Origin: Cladopsammia gracilis
Lineage: Eukaryota; Cnidaria; Anthozoa; Scleractinia; Dendrophylliidae
DNA length: 64,000 nt
NCBI GenBank assembly: GCA_022457155.1
Contig: JAJGOT010000745.1
Location: 225,270-289,269 of the forward strand
Reading direction: 5' to 3'
Shown: piece after piece, positions 12,259 to 24,560 of the stretch
Layout: every line of letters starts with the position of its first letter
Position numbering within the stretch: the first letter of the stretch is position 1
Notes under the pieces: generated by a model
Databases searched by the model: none
Seen by the model: the letters and a program-made list of their open reading frames with translations, nothing else
Told to the model about the DNA's origin: nothing
Position numbers and translations under genes: made by a program

Positions 12259-13295
12259 ACGCAGCCGTCGTGGAGACAAGACACATGTATAGCATCACAA
12301 CAGTATGTCATAACAAGAGATTTCGACACTTTCAAACCATGGCTACAAAAATGTTACGGTTAACTTTTTTCCGACTTTTTACGCCTAACGATTAATTTTT
12401 TCCAAATTTTACGCCTAACGGTTAAATTTTGGGCCGTTTTACGGCTAACGGTTAACCCCATTGAGACCCTCAAATGTCTTTCAATTTCGACAAATGTAAC
12501 ATCATTAGAATTCACAGATCAAAGAATCCCATCATCCATAATTACACGCTAGGAGGGACTTTGTTAAAATCTGTACCAAGCCACCCTTATCTGGGTGTGG
12601 AGTTATCTTCTAATCTGGATTGGCATGGCCATGTTACCAACATTCTTGGCAAAGCGAATAAATCACTGGGGTTTATACGGCGAAATCTCGGAGGCTGCCC
12701 TGACTTTGTTAAAGAAAGAGCTTACACCACACATCGAATATGCTTCCTGTGTGTGGGATCCCCACATTCAGAAACAGATCAGGGACCTGGAAGGTGATCA
12801 GCGAAGAGCCGCTGGGTTTGTAAAAAACTTCTATATCCGAGAACCGGGGACTGTGACGGGTCTTCTTAAAGATCTTAAATGGCCCTCCCTTGAAACGAGA
12901 CGTAAAATTTTCTAAGACTCGCCATGTTTTATAAGATGGTAAATGGTCTCGTGAACATTGATCTACCAGATGACCTCTTGAGAACATCTCAACGCTTTAC
13001 GCGCCTCTCACATCCCAAGAGATTTATCAACCTGTATAGCTCTACTAACACCCGTAAATTCAGCTTTATAACAAGATCACTTAAGGAGTGGAACCTGCTC
13101 CCTAACAATATACTTGAGGCCCCCACCCTTGCTAAGTTCAAGGAGATGGTCACCATGGAACTTGTGGAGTAGTTTAATTAATGAACACGCAACACCTGTC
13201 AGTTTATTTTATTTTATTTTATTTTACATTGTATTTAATATATCCGCTTTCATGGCAACAGCTTTGCGGATTAAAATATATAAATAAATAAATAA

Positions 13296-13883
13296 ATACT
13301 CTTTTACGTTTTGGAAAACTAATTAACACGTGTGTAAACAATGACGCTATAACTTAAATTAATTTGACCTAACTTAATTTATTTGTATTTATTTATTGAG
13401 CGACCGGATTAGCCTCGCTATTGGCAACGGAGTAACTGGTTAGCTTTCAGTTGAGGTTGGGCCGGTTATCAGTTTAGAGCAGTTTTCAATTGAGTGTCGT
13501 AAAACCAAACCCAAAATAATCACTCTAACCAATCACAGCAGACGCACACAATCCAATGAACCAATCAGAACTCGAAGCAAATACATGTAGCCGGCGCCAA
13601 GCGCGGGAAAATGCGTGCGAGCAAATCACGATTGGTTTTGGTTTTACTTCTGATTGGTTGAGAAAGTGGCACGAGATTTTTTAGCCAATCACAAAGCGTA
13701 GCAATGCAAAACCAAAGCAATTGTGAAATTACTTTCGACACTGAAAACTGCTCGATATAGTTAAATTTAGGCCTAAACAACCCGAAAAGCTAGGTGGTAC
13801 TCTGGTACGGTAGACTATGTAAGCCTAAATAGTTGAACGAAAAAGTTCAAAAAAACTGCGTGGCACTTGTGACACAATAAATA
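13296..13883. other. Non-coding flank, unit 1
   Basis: No gene is seen. CCAATCA-type pentamers recur (around 13540, 13560, 13650, 13685), and the stretch is nearly identical to 57780-58345. Confidence 0.5.
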
Positions 13884-14284
13884 ATGGAAAATGTTAATGT
13901 TGAAAAGTGCCGAAAATTTGAAAGTTTTCAAACGTTTCGGGCTTAGCCCTTATTCAATGAAATGTCAATTTTAAAACGGAATGAAAATGAGTCGCATCTC
14001 ATGCCTCTTTCTTTGCTTGATTGCGCTGCAGAGCTTCACGCCACGCACTTCTGCATCATGCAGAGAGTGGCCGTTTGCATGGAAGTGTAGTGCAACGGAT
14101 AAACCAAGCAAGTTCTTTTTTCAATGCTGTAGAGGTGTTCGGCAAAGCGTTCCCTAAGAGCACGCCCAGTTTCCTGACCAATCATCAACCGTTCTAAAAT
14201 TGACATTTCACTGAAGGGCTAAGCACGAAACGTCTAAAAACTTTCAAACTTTCGGCACTTTTCAACATCAACATTTTCCATTAT
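13884..14284 (-). mobile_element. Penelope-like GIY-YIG remnant between inverted arms, copy 1
   Basis: Inverted arms of roughly 95 bp (GGAAAATGTTAATGTTGAAA at about 13886 and its diverged complement near 14280) flank a short minus-strand remnant of a GIY-YIG nuclease C-terminus, better preserved in copy 3. Both arms carry the GGGCTAAGCCCGAAACG type motif that ends many Penelope-like elements. Inverted terminal repeats are known from that class. Confidence 0.55.
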
Positions 14285-14404
14285 TTATTAAACAAACCTA
14301 AGCCTAGCTGAGGTCACAGGTTCAATCCGGAGTAGCATTTCAGTTTTCCTTTTTTACACTTAATAATTATTTTCCTCTCTCGTTTTTTCCGTTTCGGTCA
14401 AGAG

Positions 14405-15890
14405 CGCTTGGACTTATCAACTCAGTTAATAAACGTCATCTTTTGAATCTCTTTACGGTGGCCAATTGAACTTATCAACTCAGTTAATAAACGTCATCTT
14501 TTCAATCTCTTTACGGTGGACAATTGAACTTATCAACTCAGTTAATAAACGTCATCTTTTGAATCTCTTTACTGTGGACAATTGAACTTATCAACTCAGT
14601 TTGATAAACGTCATCTTTTGAATCTCTTTACAGTGGACAATTGAACTTATCAACTCAGTTAATAAATGTCATCTTTTGAATCTCTTTACGGTGGTCAATT
14701 GAACTTATCAACTCAGTTAATAAACGTCATCTTTTGAATCTCTTTACGGTGGACAATTGAACTTATCAACTCAGTTAATAAATGTCATCTTTTGAATCTC
14801 TTTACGTTGGCCAATTGAACTTATCAACTCAGTTAATAAACGTCATCTTTTGAATCTCTTTACGGTGGACAATTGAACTTATCAACTCAGTTAATAAACG
14901 TAATCTTTTAAATCTCTTCAGTTACGTTGGCCAATTGAACTTATCAACTCAGTTAATAAACGTCATCTTTTGAATCTCTTTACTTTGGCCAATTGAACTT
15001 ATCAACTCAGTTAATAAACGTCACCTTTTCAATCTCTTTACGGTGGACAATTGAACTTATCAACTCAGTTAATAAACGTCATCTTTTAAATCTCTTCAGT
15101 TACGTTGGCCAATTGAACTTATCAACTCAGTTAATTAACGTCATCTTTTGAATCTCTTTACTTTGGCCAATTGAACTTATCAACTCAGTTAATAAACGTC
15201 ATCTTTTCAATCTCTTTACGGTGGCCAATTGAACTTATCAACTCAGTTAATAAACGTTATCTTTTCAATCTCTTTACGGTGGACAATTGAACTTATCAAC
15301 TCAGTTAATAAACGTCATCTTTTGAATCTCTTTACGGTGGCTAATTGAACTTATCAACTGAGTTAATAAACGTTATCTTTTCAATCTCTTTACGGTGGAC
15401 AATTGAACTTATCAACTCAGTTAATAAACGTCAGTTTTGAATCTCTTTACGGTGGACAATTGAACTTATCAACTCAGTTAATAAACGTCAGTTTTGAATC
15501 TCTTTACGGTGGACAATTGAACTTATCAACTCAAATACTAAACGTCATCTTTTGAATCTCTTTACGTTGGACAATTGAACTTATCAACTCAGTTAATAAA
15601 CGTCATCTTTTGAATCTCTTTACGGTGGACAATTGAACTTATCAACTCAGTTAATAAACGTCATCTTTTGAATCTCTTTACGGTGGCCAATTGAACTTAT
15701 CAACTCAGTTAAAAAACGTCATCTTTTCAATCTCTTTACGGTGGACAATTGAACTTATCAACTCAGTTAATAAATGTCATCTTTTGAATCTCTTTACGGT
15801 GGACAATTGAACTTATCAACTCAGTTAATAAACGTCATCTTTTCAATCTCTTTACGGTGGACAATTGAACTTATCAACTCAGTTGATAAG
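14405..15890. repeat. 58-bp satellite, about 25 copies
   Basis: Tandem copies of a 58-bp unit containing ACTTATCAACTCAGTTAATA and AATCTCTTTACGGTGG. Variants with GACAATTG and GCCAATTG alternate irregularly, and a 6-bp longer variant (CTTCAGTTACG) appears twice near 14915 and 15090, which shows local higher-order copying. The sister array in unit 3 is much shorter (58875-59355). Confidence 0.95.
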
Positions 15891-16093
15891 TAAAAATAGG
15901 ACATCACCCGTTATCAATGTATGTTTAATGGTTCAGCTGAAGGTTTGCCAACAAAAGGGTGAAAAGAAGAGAGGTCAATAGAGAGTGTTAATATACTTAT
16001 GCTCTGTTGTGCTTTTTGCCAGTTGTATGCATATTTTTCGTAGCTTGATCTATTTTCTAACGCTTGGATAGCCTGCGTAGCTGGCGGTTTTTT

Positions 16094-16217
16094 TGTTGGC
16101 GCGCGCGATTCTGAATTCGCGCCCCAGCGAAGCCGCGAGGGAAGAAAGTTTTCCTTCTCCTCTCAATTCCTATTGCGACTTCGCCGCTCGCAAATTCCAC
16201 ATCGCGCGCGCCAACAA
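16094..16217. repeat. GC-rich foldback repeat, copy 1
   Basis: GTTGGCGCGCGCGATTCTGA at 16096 is inverted at about 16200-16216. The same foldback occurs at about 21030-21150 and 60518-60645, each time shortly before the GACTCGTCCCCAGTCG foldback. Confidence 0.75.
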
Positions 16218-16257
16218 ACTGCCTGTTACGCAAGCTAATGCTTGCGTAACATGTCGC

Positions 16258-16447
16258 CTGACTCAATCCCAGTCGTCTCTCAATTAACAAGGGGAGCGCG
16301 AGGGGTGATGGGAAGGAAAGAGAGGGTCTTTCCCTTTCCTCCTGCCCATTACCCGTGCGATGTCCTCGATCGCGCTTCTCTCGTTTCTCGTCTATCCCGC
16401 GCGCGTCTTCTGCGTTATGGCAAGTGAGAAGACTGGGGACGAGTCAG
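16258..16447. repeat. GACTCGTCCCCAGTCG foldback repeat, copy A
   Basis: CTGACTC...CCAGTCGTCTCTC at the left is matched in inverted form by AGACTGGGGACGAGTCAG at the right, with a GGGAAGGA/TCCTnCCC palindrome in the middle. Other copies are at 19673-19871, 21196-21300, 29045-29112 plus 46743-46852 (split by the viral element) and 60692-60889. Confidence 0.8.
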
Positions 16448-17239
16448 ATGTTTTCCTGCATTTGGCATCGGCACCGTTCGTATGTTTCCCACTGGTTTTT
16501 ATTTACGTTTTTGCCGTTTGTTGTGGTATTGTCAATGCGCAGAGGTAACGGTTTGGCTTAGATTCACAACACCTATTGCTTATCAAAGAGCCATTTTAAT
16601 GTGATTTCTACAGTGATTTGAAGTATGATTTCCTGTAATCGCCTGTGCAAACTTCCAGTGATTTTTCCATTAGATTTGATGGCGATATGATCGCGGTTTT
16701 GAGATGTCTTTGAAGCGAGGCACACTTGTTGTCAGCATAAAACACATCAACGTTCCACTTTGAGGTTCCTCAAGGCAGTTTTTTTTTGCTGATATTACAT
16801 GCGCGTTGCGCACCTCACAATTAATAAATCTCAAACAAATTTCTGCGAAATGGTAACAAAAATCGCCAGTAGCCGTACACAGGCGTCTTGAAAACGCATT
16901 TAGATCCACGACGAGGACAAAAAGCCGGAAAACCTCGGATGGTACAAACACTATCAAATTGATTTCCTCAATTTCGTGTTTCAGGTCTCGAGGTCCAGCC
17001 ATTCGCTACAGAGGGGACTATGCAATAATCGTTTTCTTAACGCAGTTGTAACAAAATGATTTAGTCATTTTAAGAGTTTTTATTTCAGGACGTACCCTAA
17101 ATTTATTAGCAACGCTATTACGTACCACCCTCACATCACTGTGAAGGCCATGGGAGACCTGGGAGAGAGTCTACACACGACCTAAAACGCATGACGAAAT
17201 AAAGAAGGCATTGGAACTGGTGAAGGTACAGTTCATAAA

Positions 17240-18309
17240 CTGCTACATCGGAGAGAACAGGAATGGCGATCCTTCAACACTGATATCCTCATAACACGGA
17301 CTTGTTCCTTTGAAGTCAGATAACAACGGCGAAACTCCAGCCGGCGTCCATACTTTGTGCAAACGTTTACAAGAAAGCTTTACTCTGCAGGGTGTAGAAC
17401 GAAAACTAACAGTCTGTAAATTCTGAACAAACTTGTTTTTAACTTCGCGGTGGTTTATGATTGGTTGTGTATCGGCCTTGTTTTCAGAGCATGAAAACAA
17501 AGATACTGAGTTTATCTCCTGCCTGCTGCAAGAATGGGTGTGGCTACAAGGACTTCTTGTGAAAAAAAAAAAAAAAACAGGTCGGTTGTTCTGATTAAGT
17601 GTTTCGTACACCTTCAACGTCTTGATTCTTTATTGATGAGTCTTGGAGAAGAGAACAAATCTGGTGTTTCATAGCAAAGTTCTTCCACACGAGACAGCGA
17701 TTGAGAAAATAAATCAGGCGAGGAGGCCATTGTCTCAAAACTACTATTTGATATCCCACCTCCAGAAACTTCTGGAAACTCACCTCCAGAAACTTCATGG
17801 TGATTAACAGGCGTCCTTTCTTTACAAGTGATTTGGCGTTCTTGTTGGACCTTTGTTTCATTTCTATCACGGTCATGTGACCGTATTATGTTCGCTTCCT
17901 CGTGTTCCAGTGACATGTTACAAACGATGTGTTCTTCATGTAACTCATCAGTAGATCAAGAGCGGCAGAAGTTCTTTCTTTGTTTCCTGCTTTCTTCACG
18001 GCAATGAGTAGACGTCACAGGTGGTTGTTGATTGAAACATTTTTCGTTGTACAAGTTTGGCCGAGTTTTTCCATCCTCTTTATTTACAGCGTCCATTTCC
18101 AAATCAGCTAGAAATGCACTGAGATCCTCTGAAGAAGGCAAGTCATCGTACTCTGTCCATTCGTAAGAAGCCGCTTGCAGCTCTTTGCAGTTGTCAAGTT
18201 TCTTGAAAACTCGAACCCCTGCTGGAGTCGTGAACTGAGTTAAACGAAGCGAGTTTGAGTTATTGCTGTTGATGCCTTTGTTCTGCGATGAAACTTGACC
18301 GCTGTGATC
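17240..18309 (-). pseudogene. Terminal exons of an unrecognised host gene, copy A
   Basis: Reading leftward from 18309, a polypyrimidine tract and TTTTAG form a clear splice acceptor, followed by an open exon with EYDDLPSSEDLSAFLADLE and a stop near 17960. Further left, separate frames contain SSPDLFSQSLSRVEELC, TPDLFSSPRLI and TPAGVSPLLSDFKG. Ser/Pro- and acidic-rich short motifs suggest a regulatory tail. The parts lie in different frames without supported splice sites, so it is more likely a decaying copy than a working gene. I do not recognise the family. Related pieces occur at 21980-23027 and 61840-62155. Confidence 0.45.
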
Positions 18310-18459
18310 TAAAATAGAAAAAAAGAACAGAAAAGCCTTTACCAAACAGCACCTTCCATATAAAATAATAACATGAGAAATTTCTACCCGTATGACGTTT
18401 CCTTAGTTTGCTTTGTGTTTGCATTGAGTACAGCAAATAATAATAAGTGGTTCAGATTA

Positions 18460-18517
<58 letters not shown>

Positions 18518-19672
18518 GTGGTTCAGATTATTACCAAAAAAAAATCGTGAATGTTTCAACTATATATTTCGCAATTATAGTTTTTTTTACCATATCTAAT
18601 AACGCAAAAAAGCGTTTCTTCTTTTGACTTTAACTTTGTTTTGGTATCGTTACATTTTAAAATAAAACGTTGTGATCTGACTCAATAAAGTTTGTTGATA
18701 CATATATACTATGAGAGTTTAAACTGTCATTTGAAAACTTTTAGATGCAAAAGCCATCCAATTATCAGCCGAACCACAGAGTTTGAAACGCAAAATTCCT
18801 TCCAATGATATATACCTCCCACCCACCCCCCATCAAAAATAGGCGTTCCCAGAAAATTAACCCTCAACGCTAATGGGTTATTTATAATCGGGCTTTTTAC
18901 TTCTATTAAAAATCCCAATGGTGATCACCAACATATTTCTCATTACAACACCACTACATAATCAAACGTTCAGATCATGAGAATTAAGAAAATGATCAAC
19001 AAGGGTGAATTGCTTTACGGATCATTAAATGCCTTCTGCCAACAAGTTTGATGAGATATGTATGAAGACCTGTAAGGAGAATTTGCATGTTGGTATTGGG
19101 GTTAAACGGTTACACATTACGAGAAGGGAGATCTCGCAAGCGAGCGCTGGCAAAACTTGACGCAACACGCCGGGGTGACCCCCCTTGTACCTTTTAGTTG
19201 ACAAAATTTGGCCACGGTTAGAATTATTGCGGTACCTTTTAGGGTATTGAGCCGAAAAAAAAATGACAGAATACGACTTGTATTGTTTTAGAATCGGAAG
19301 ATAAAAAAACAATTGAGCCACGCCTATCAAATGAGATTCTGGTAACTTTTAGGGTGTTTTTCAAAAATTTCAGACGAGCACCCTCGCTATTTTCATGTGG
19401 GAGTTCCCTCAACCCCGGGCGCGACGCACGCTGGTGGGAGACGATTTACACGCTCTCTCGCGGGGTTGCCTGGTTGCCTGCGCGTCTATTCCTAAGAGAA
19501 ATATGAGGGCCTACTCGTATTATAAATCAGTTAATAAGGTATAATTCTCATGACTTTATAGTAGTGAACAACTTATTCTTTTTTTTCTCTAAAATCGACA
19601 AGTTATGTGTAATGTATCAAATACTAGGCGATGAGTTCAGGTTTGATTGCATATCAAACACGAGTTAAGAGT
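18310..19672. other. Intergenic, unit 1
   Basis: No gene is supported. It holds the (TAA)n microsatellite at 18460-18517 and ordinary A/T-rich sequence. 18950-19040 matches the region before 24360 and 63310, so a short block is shared between units. Confidence 0.45.
18460..18517. repeat. (TAA)n microsatellite
   Basis: About nineteen uninterrupted TAA units. GTGGTTCAGATTA flanks both sides, which suggests expansion within a small duplication. Confidence 0.95.
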
Positions 19673-19871
19673 CTGACTCGTCCCCAGTCGTCTCTCAATT
19701 CACGAGAGGAGCGCGGCCGAGGGAAGCGCGAGGTATGATGGGAAGGAGGAAAGAGGGGAGACTTTCCCTTTCCTTATCCTCCTTCCCATCACCCCCTTCG
19801 GTCGCATTTCTCTCGTTCCGCGTCTATCCCCCACGCGCGTCTCGCTAGAAAGACGACTGGGGACGAGTCAG
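19673..19871. repeat. GACTCGTCCCCAGTCG foldback repeat, copy B (empty site of the viral element)
   Basis: This complete copy has the same flanks as the split copy around the viral element: 19560-19672 matches 28930-29044 and 19872-20010 matches 46853-46990. It therefore shows the site before insertion. Between the GAGGTATGATG at 19730-19740 and the CCTCCTTCCC near 19772 it has about 29 bp that are absent at the occupied site. Confidence 0.85.
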
Positions 19872-21029
19872 TATTAACGGGGTTACACTGTACCTTTTAG
19901 AGTGTTTTTCGAAGATTTTACACGAGAACCCCTGTCACTGTTATATGGGAGTCTCCCCCTCGGGCGCAAAGCGCGGGGGTGGGAGACAATTTACACGCTC
20001 TCTCGCATGATTGCGATCATGATTGCATGATTGCCATCCACGCCGATGGCGTCGAAAGTTATTAAGGTGTACAAACCCCCCTTTCAGGAATTCCTAGATC
20101 CGCCCCTGGTATGGTACACCTGAGATAAACTATTTATCTATTAACAAATAAAATGAAAGGCTGATCGTACAGAAAGGAATATATTTTTAACCGATTAATT
20201 TCGAACGGCACGGCCGTTCTTCTTCAGGGTATAACCGTACTAAAAGAAAAAACGTTACAGATTTGAATATATATAAAAACAAGCGAAAGATATGAAATTA
20301 CATACTTTGTTTATAGTATAAGCTAAATGGATAAAAATATGACGCTGAGAAAAACGTTACAGATTTGAATATATAACAAGCGAAAGATATGAAAATACAT
20401 ACTTTGTTAATGGTATGAGCTTAATGGATAAAAATAGGACGCTAAAATTTACATAAAGTATATTTATCTATTAGAGCTTTGTGAAAATGAAAATAAATTC
20501 ATATGAACTGCGGTAGAAAGGATTTAAGAGGATATGTTCATCGCAGTTATACAGCAAATGAAGATGTTGCAACAAGAGCTTGGAAAAAAAATTCAGGCCT
20601 CGACGTCGATGTCGGAAAATATTTTCAAGGCTGTTATTACTCCTTCAGTTGCCGTATAACTGCGATGACCAGATTCCCTTTAATTATTACATATTTTATT
20701 TCATTTTATTGGGTTTTTCTCGCAATCTCTTTCTCACAGTGCATGACCGGCCAAAAGAACGTTTAGGACTGGATCGAGGTATGAGAGAAACTTAGGGGAA
20801 TAACGGCATTTTCTGATTTGTTGCTTGGTGTTGTATGAAAATGGGAAATCACCTGTTGTACAATGTATGTTTGAAGGTTCAGCTGAAGGTTTGCCAATAA
20901 AAGGGTCAAAAGAGATTGTTATTATATCCATGCTCTGTTGCGCTTGGCGTCGGTTGCATGCATGTTTTCCTCAGCTTGATCTGTTTTCTCACGCAGCTTG
21001 GCTAGCCTGCGTAGCTAGCCTTTTTTTTT
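19872..21029. other. Intergenic with retroelement-like debris
   Basis: No gene is supported. 20203-20235 (GGCACGGCCGTTCTTCTTCA) resembles a Penelope-like 3' end in reverse. A unit of about 95 bp beginning AAAAACGTTACAGATTTGAA is present twice between 20245 and 20450. A decayed SINE-like block occupies about 20560-20720 and is related to 60080-60220. Confidence 0.45.
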
Positions 21030-21300
21030 TGTGGCGCGCGCGATGCAGAATTTGCGAGCTGCGAAGCCGCGAGAGAAGAAAGAATACTTCTCCTCTCCAT
21101 TCCCCTCGCGACTTCGTCGCTCGCAAATTCAGCATCGCGCGCGCCAATAAAACCGCCAGCTACGCAGGCTTACGCTTGGCCAATTTACATGTTTCCTGAC
21201 TCGTCCCCAGTCGTCTCTCAATTAACGAGGGGAGCGCGAGGGGTGATGGGAAGGAAAGAGAGGGTCTCTCCCTTTCCTTTTCCACCTTCTTATCACCTCT
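21030..21300. repeat. GC-rich foldback plus partial GACTCGTCC repeat, copy C
   Basis: The GC-rich foldback (about 21033-21152) is followed by the left half of the GACTCGTCCCCAGTCG repeat from 21196. That repeat stops at about 21300, so its right arm is lost. Confidence 0.7.
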
Positions 21301-21485
21301 CACGCTGCTGCAAGGCAGCTTTTTTGCTGATATTGCACGCGCATTATAAACATCTCAAACAAATTCCCGGGAAATAGAAGCAAAAATCGCCGGTAATCGT
21401 ACACAGGCATCTTGATAGCGCGCTTAAAATCACAGGAACGAGAACGAAAAGCCGGAAAACCCCGGTTGCACGCATTAAGAGTTCT

Positions 21486-21697
21486 AAACTACGCATGCTC
21501 ACGTGATGAAAAAGTGGGCATGGGTATTATAAAATATGCTATATTTCGGTATAATTAATTTGGAATTTGCTCAGCGGTTTGTGATCTTTAATATTTAATG
21601 AAAATTGTGCTTGATAAGAAAAATACAATCACAACATAGCAATTTTTACAATCCATAGTCTCACTTTTTCATCACATGAGCATGCGCTTAGAGCAGT
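21486..21697. repeat. Foldback MITE
   Basis: ACGCATGCTCACGTGATGAA at about 21493 has its inverted partner (TTCATCACATGAGCATGCG) near 21690. The equivalent positions near 16900 and 61430 lack it, so it entered this block alone. Confidence 0.65.
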
Positions 21698-21979
21698 AGC
21701 ACGGAGTTCTTGATTTCGCACATTTCTTATTCAAATTTTGTCTTTCAGGTCCGGCCATTCGCAACTGAGGGGACTATGCAACAATGTTCTTCTTAGCGCA
21801 GTTTTAACAACACGATTTAGTCGTTTTAAGAGTTTTTATTACAGGATCCTTAGTTTATTGGCCACGCTGTTGCGTACCACCCTCACATCACCGTGAAGGA
21901 CTTGAGGAGGAGGTCCACATCACATGACCTAAAACGCATGATGAAATAAAGAAGGCCTGGGAACTGATGAAGGTAGAGT

Positions 21980-23027
21980 TCATAAACTGCTGCTTGACAT
22001 CGGAGAGAACAGGATTGGCGAGCCTTGAACACTGATATCCTCATAACACGGACTTGTTCCTTTGAAGTCAAATAACAATGGAGAAACTCCCGTAGGCGTC
22101 CATATTTTGTGCAAGCGTTTAGAATAACGGTTTACATTGTAGGGTGTAGAATGTAGACTAACAGTCTGTGAATTCCGGACAAACTTGTTTTTGACTTCGC
22201 GGTGGTTTATGATTGGCCTCGCTTTCATTCGAAACTGGGAACGAGGCTGGTTGCACAAGTGAAGAATGTGGCGATAAAGAAGAACGCCTTGATTCTCTAT
22301 TGATGAGTCTTGGAGAACAGAACAAATCTGGTGTTTCATGGCAAACGTCTTCCACACGAGACAGCGATTGAGAAAACAAATCAGGCGAGGAGGCCACCGT
22401 CTCAAAACTACTATTTGATATCCCACCTCCAGAAACTTCTGTATATCCATGTTGATTAACAGGCGTCCATCCTTTACAAGTGATTTGGCGTCCTTGTTGG
22501 ACCTCTGTTCCATTTGTGTCACGGTCATGTGTATTTTTCCACAATCGAGCTCTATGTCAGCCAAGAAAGCGTCCAAATCTTCCGAGGAAGGGAAATCGGT
22601 AAACTCTGTGTATTCGTCTTTAATTACGTTTTCAGATAATTGAAATATCACATCCGCTTGTTTAAACTCATTTTTGTAATGTTGTTATCTGACGTCATCT
22701 CATGTGACGTCATCTCATCTGACGTCATCTCACCTGTCGTCACAGGTGGTTGTTGATTGAAACGTTTTTCGGAGGTTTGGCAGAGTTTGTCTATCCTCTT
22801 TATTTACAGCGTCCATTTCCAAATCAGCTAGAAATGCATTGAGATCCTCTGAAGAAGGCAAGTCATCGTACTCTGTTCATTCGTAAGAAGCCGCTTGCAG
22901 CTCTTTGCAGTCGTCAAGTTTCTTGAAAACTCGAACCCCTGCTGGAGTCGTGAACTGAGTTAAACGAAGCGAGTTTGAGTTATTGCTGTTGATGTCTATG
23001 TTATGCAATGAAACTTGACTGCTGTGA
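21980..23027 (-). pseudogene. Terminal exons of the unrecognised host gene, copies B1 and B2
   Basis: Two related pieces lie side by side. The right piece (about 22740-23027) has the same splice acceptor as copy A, but the conserved tryptophan codon TGG is TGA here (plus strand TTCATTCG near 22880), which truncates it. The left piece (21980-22651) reads EFTDFPSSEDLDAFLADIEL and then must change frame to give SSPDLFSQSLSRVEDVC and TPDLFCSPRLI. The two broken pieces indicate a duplicated pseudogene. Confidence 0.5.
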
Positions 23028-24560
23028 TCTAAAATTGAAGAAAAAAAAAAAACAGAAAATCCTTATGCCAAACAGCACCTTCCACATAAAATAATACCAT
23101 GAATGTTTATTTTTGTTGACAATATAAAGTAATGGGTGATTAAAAATGAATTTTCGCGACACCCTTTATTTAACAATGTTTATACAGTGGAACCCCGTTA
23201 GTAAAACCACTGACTAACATACACGTGTGGTTGTAATAACCGGGTGATAAAACATTATGGTACTATTTTTTTTTTCGTCAAACAGTGATCATTGATTGAT
23301 ACCAATCAAAGACAAACATGATAATTATTTATAATTTCAACCATGGAGTTTGTGATCAAAATATTTCATTCTTTGTCAATTATTATTTGCTTTTGGCAAT
23401 TACATTAAGTAACAATCCGTGTAAGAAGTAGGCAATTCTCTATTATTCCGCTGCATTTCGCTTTCCCCACATAAGAATGTTTAGATTTCCGTACTGAGAA
23501 TACGTCAACCTATGGACAACATGGTTTTGAAATAAAATTTACTGAAACTTTATTTTAAAGCGATGTTTCTTTTATGTTACAAGATTTCATTCAATCGTGA
23601 GACTCCAAAACAATGGCCAAGAAAGACTTCTAATTTTCCATGTTCCCCACATAGAATTTTTGTTGCATTAAAAATCACAATAGTTTTCACTAAAAGGGAA
23701 TCAATTAGTAAACTAGAGATAAATAAATGCGCTGCCTGATGAAGTTATGGTAGACTTTCATGTTTCAGCCAACAAGGTTTCAACAATAGCACAATTCACA
23801 CCTTTCTGCATTCCGTGCATTTGGGTTGCCTACTTCTTACACGGATTGTTACTTAAATTGGGTGGTGGTTGCGTTAAGGGGTTGTCGTATTAACAAGGTG
23901 TTTTCACATCAGAAAATAAGTGCTTTAATATGGTCCAAAAACTGACCGCAATAACAAGGTGGTCGTAAGGCTTGTCTTTGTCTCCAAGCCTTCTAAAACA
24001 AACAACAAGCTGCGAGAGGAGTGAGGCGAGGATGAGGCTCGTCCCACTCCTCTCGCGGAACACCTGGCAATGCACCCTTTGAGTTCCCCTGAAGTCAGTT
24101 TTGATGTACTGTTTGTTAAAACGTTGAAAATTGAAATTTATATAATTACTACTAAGTGTCTTTCCTGCGTCATTCTATTATCGAGATATTTTTCAATTTA
24201 AATGGTAGTTTGAATTCTTTTAATAGCTCCAATAGTGATCAGCATCTTATTTCTCCTTACAACATCACTGCAAAAACAAACGTACAGATCATGAGAACTA
24301 AGAAAATGATCAACAAGGGTGAAGTGCCTTACGGATCATTAAATACCTCTTCACAACAAGTTTGATAAGAAATGTATGAAGACCGGTAAGAAGAATTTGA
24401 ATGTTGGTTTTGGGGTTTAAACAAACATCAAAAGCATTTGCCAAGGTGAACAATTTTTTTTCTTTCCATTTTAAGACGCTTTTAATACGAGAAGTGATAT
24501 ATAAAGTCCTATAAAGGCACTTTTTCAGATCCTACACGAACTAAACACATTCAACATATT
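23028..24560. other. Intergenic at the end of unit 1
   Basis: No gene is seen. The stretch pairs with 62160-63360 in unit 3, where two extra foldback insertions are present. GCGAGAGGAGTGAGGCGAG and its inverted partner at 24010-24060 make a short palindrome that recurs at about 63035-63080. Confidence 0.5.

Larger units (their letters stand above)
10813..12471. mobile_element. 1659-bp DNA transposon with 16-bp TIRs and 6-bp TSD
   Basis: The ends are perfect inverted repeats, GAGGGTCTCAATGGGG at 10813-10828 and its complement at 12456-12471. AAATGT is duplicated on both sides (10807-10812 and 12472-12477), and unit 3 has the unoccupied site with one AAATGT. Subterminal blocks of GTTAACCGTAAAA-like sequence recur inside both ends. 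No transposase is recognised, so it is probably non-autonomous. It contains a (TTTTTAC)n array and a broken minus-strand coding stretch. Confidence 0.85.
10426..13295 (+). pseudogene. Non-LTR retrotransposon RT remnant, copy 1, split by a DNA transposon
   Basis: The first part (10509-10812) contains SGVPQGTVLG and FINDI, typical of non-LTR reverse transcriptases of the CR1/L2/Jockey side. The catalytic box reads FADG where FADD is expected, so the enzyme is dead. The frame is interrupted by the 10813-12471 transposon and resumes at 12472 with the palm/thumb part through to 13172. A 14-bp deletion relative to copy 3 near 12728 shifts the frame. The element ends in an A/T-rich tail with ATAAATA repeats around 13265-13295. 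Copy 3 (56527-57770) has the same FADG, so that mutation came before the duplication. Confidence 0.8.

Noticed and set aside
12021..12395. Open frame rich in Phe, Leu and Tyr
   Set aside because: It is only the translation of the TTTTTTAC microsatellite.
14405..15890. CRISPR-like regular array
   Set aside because: The units abut with no unique spacers, the context is eukaryotic, and the array is an ordinary 58-bp satellite.
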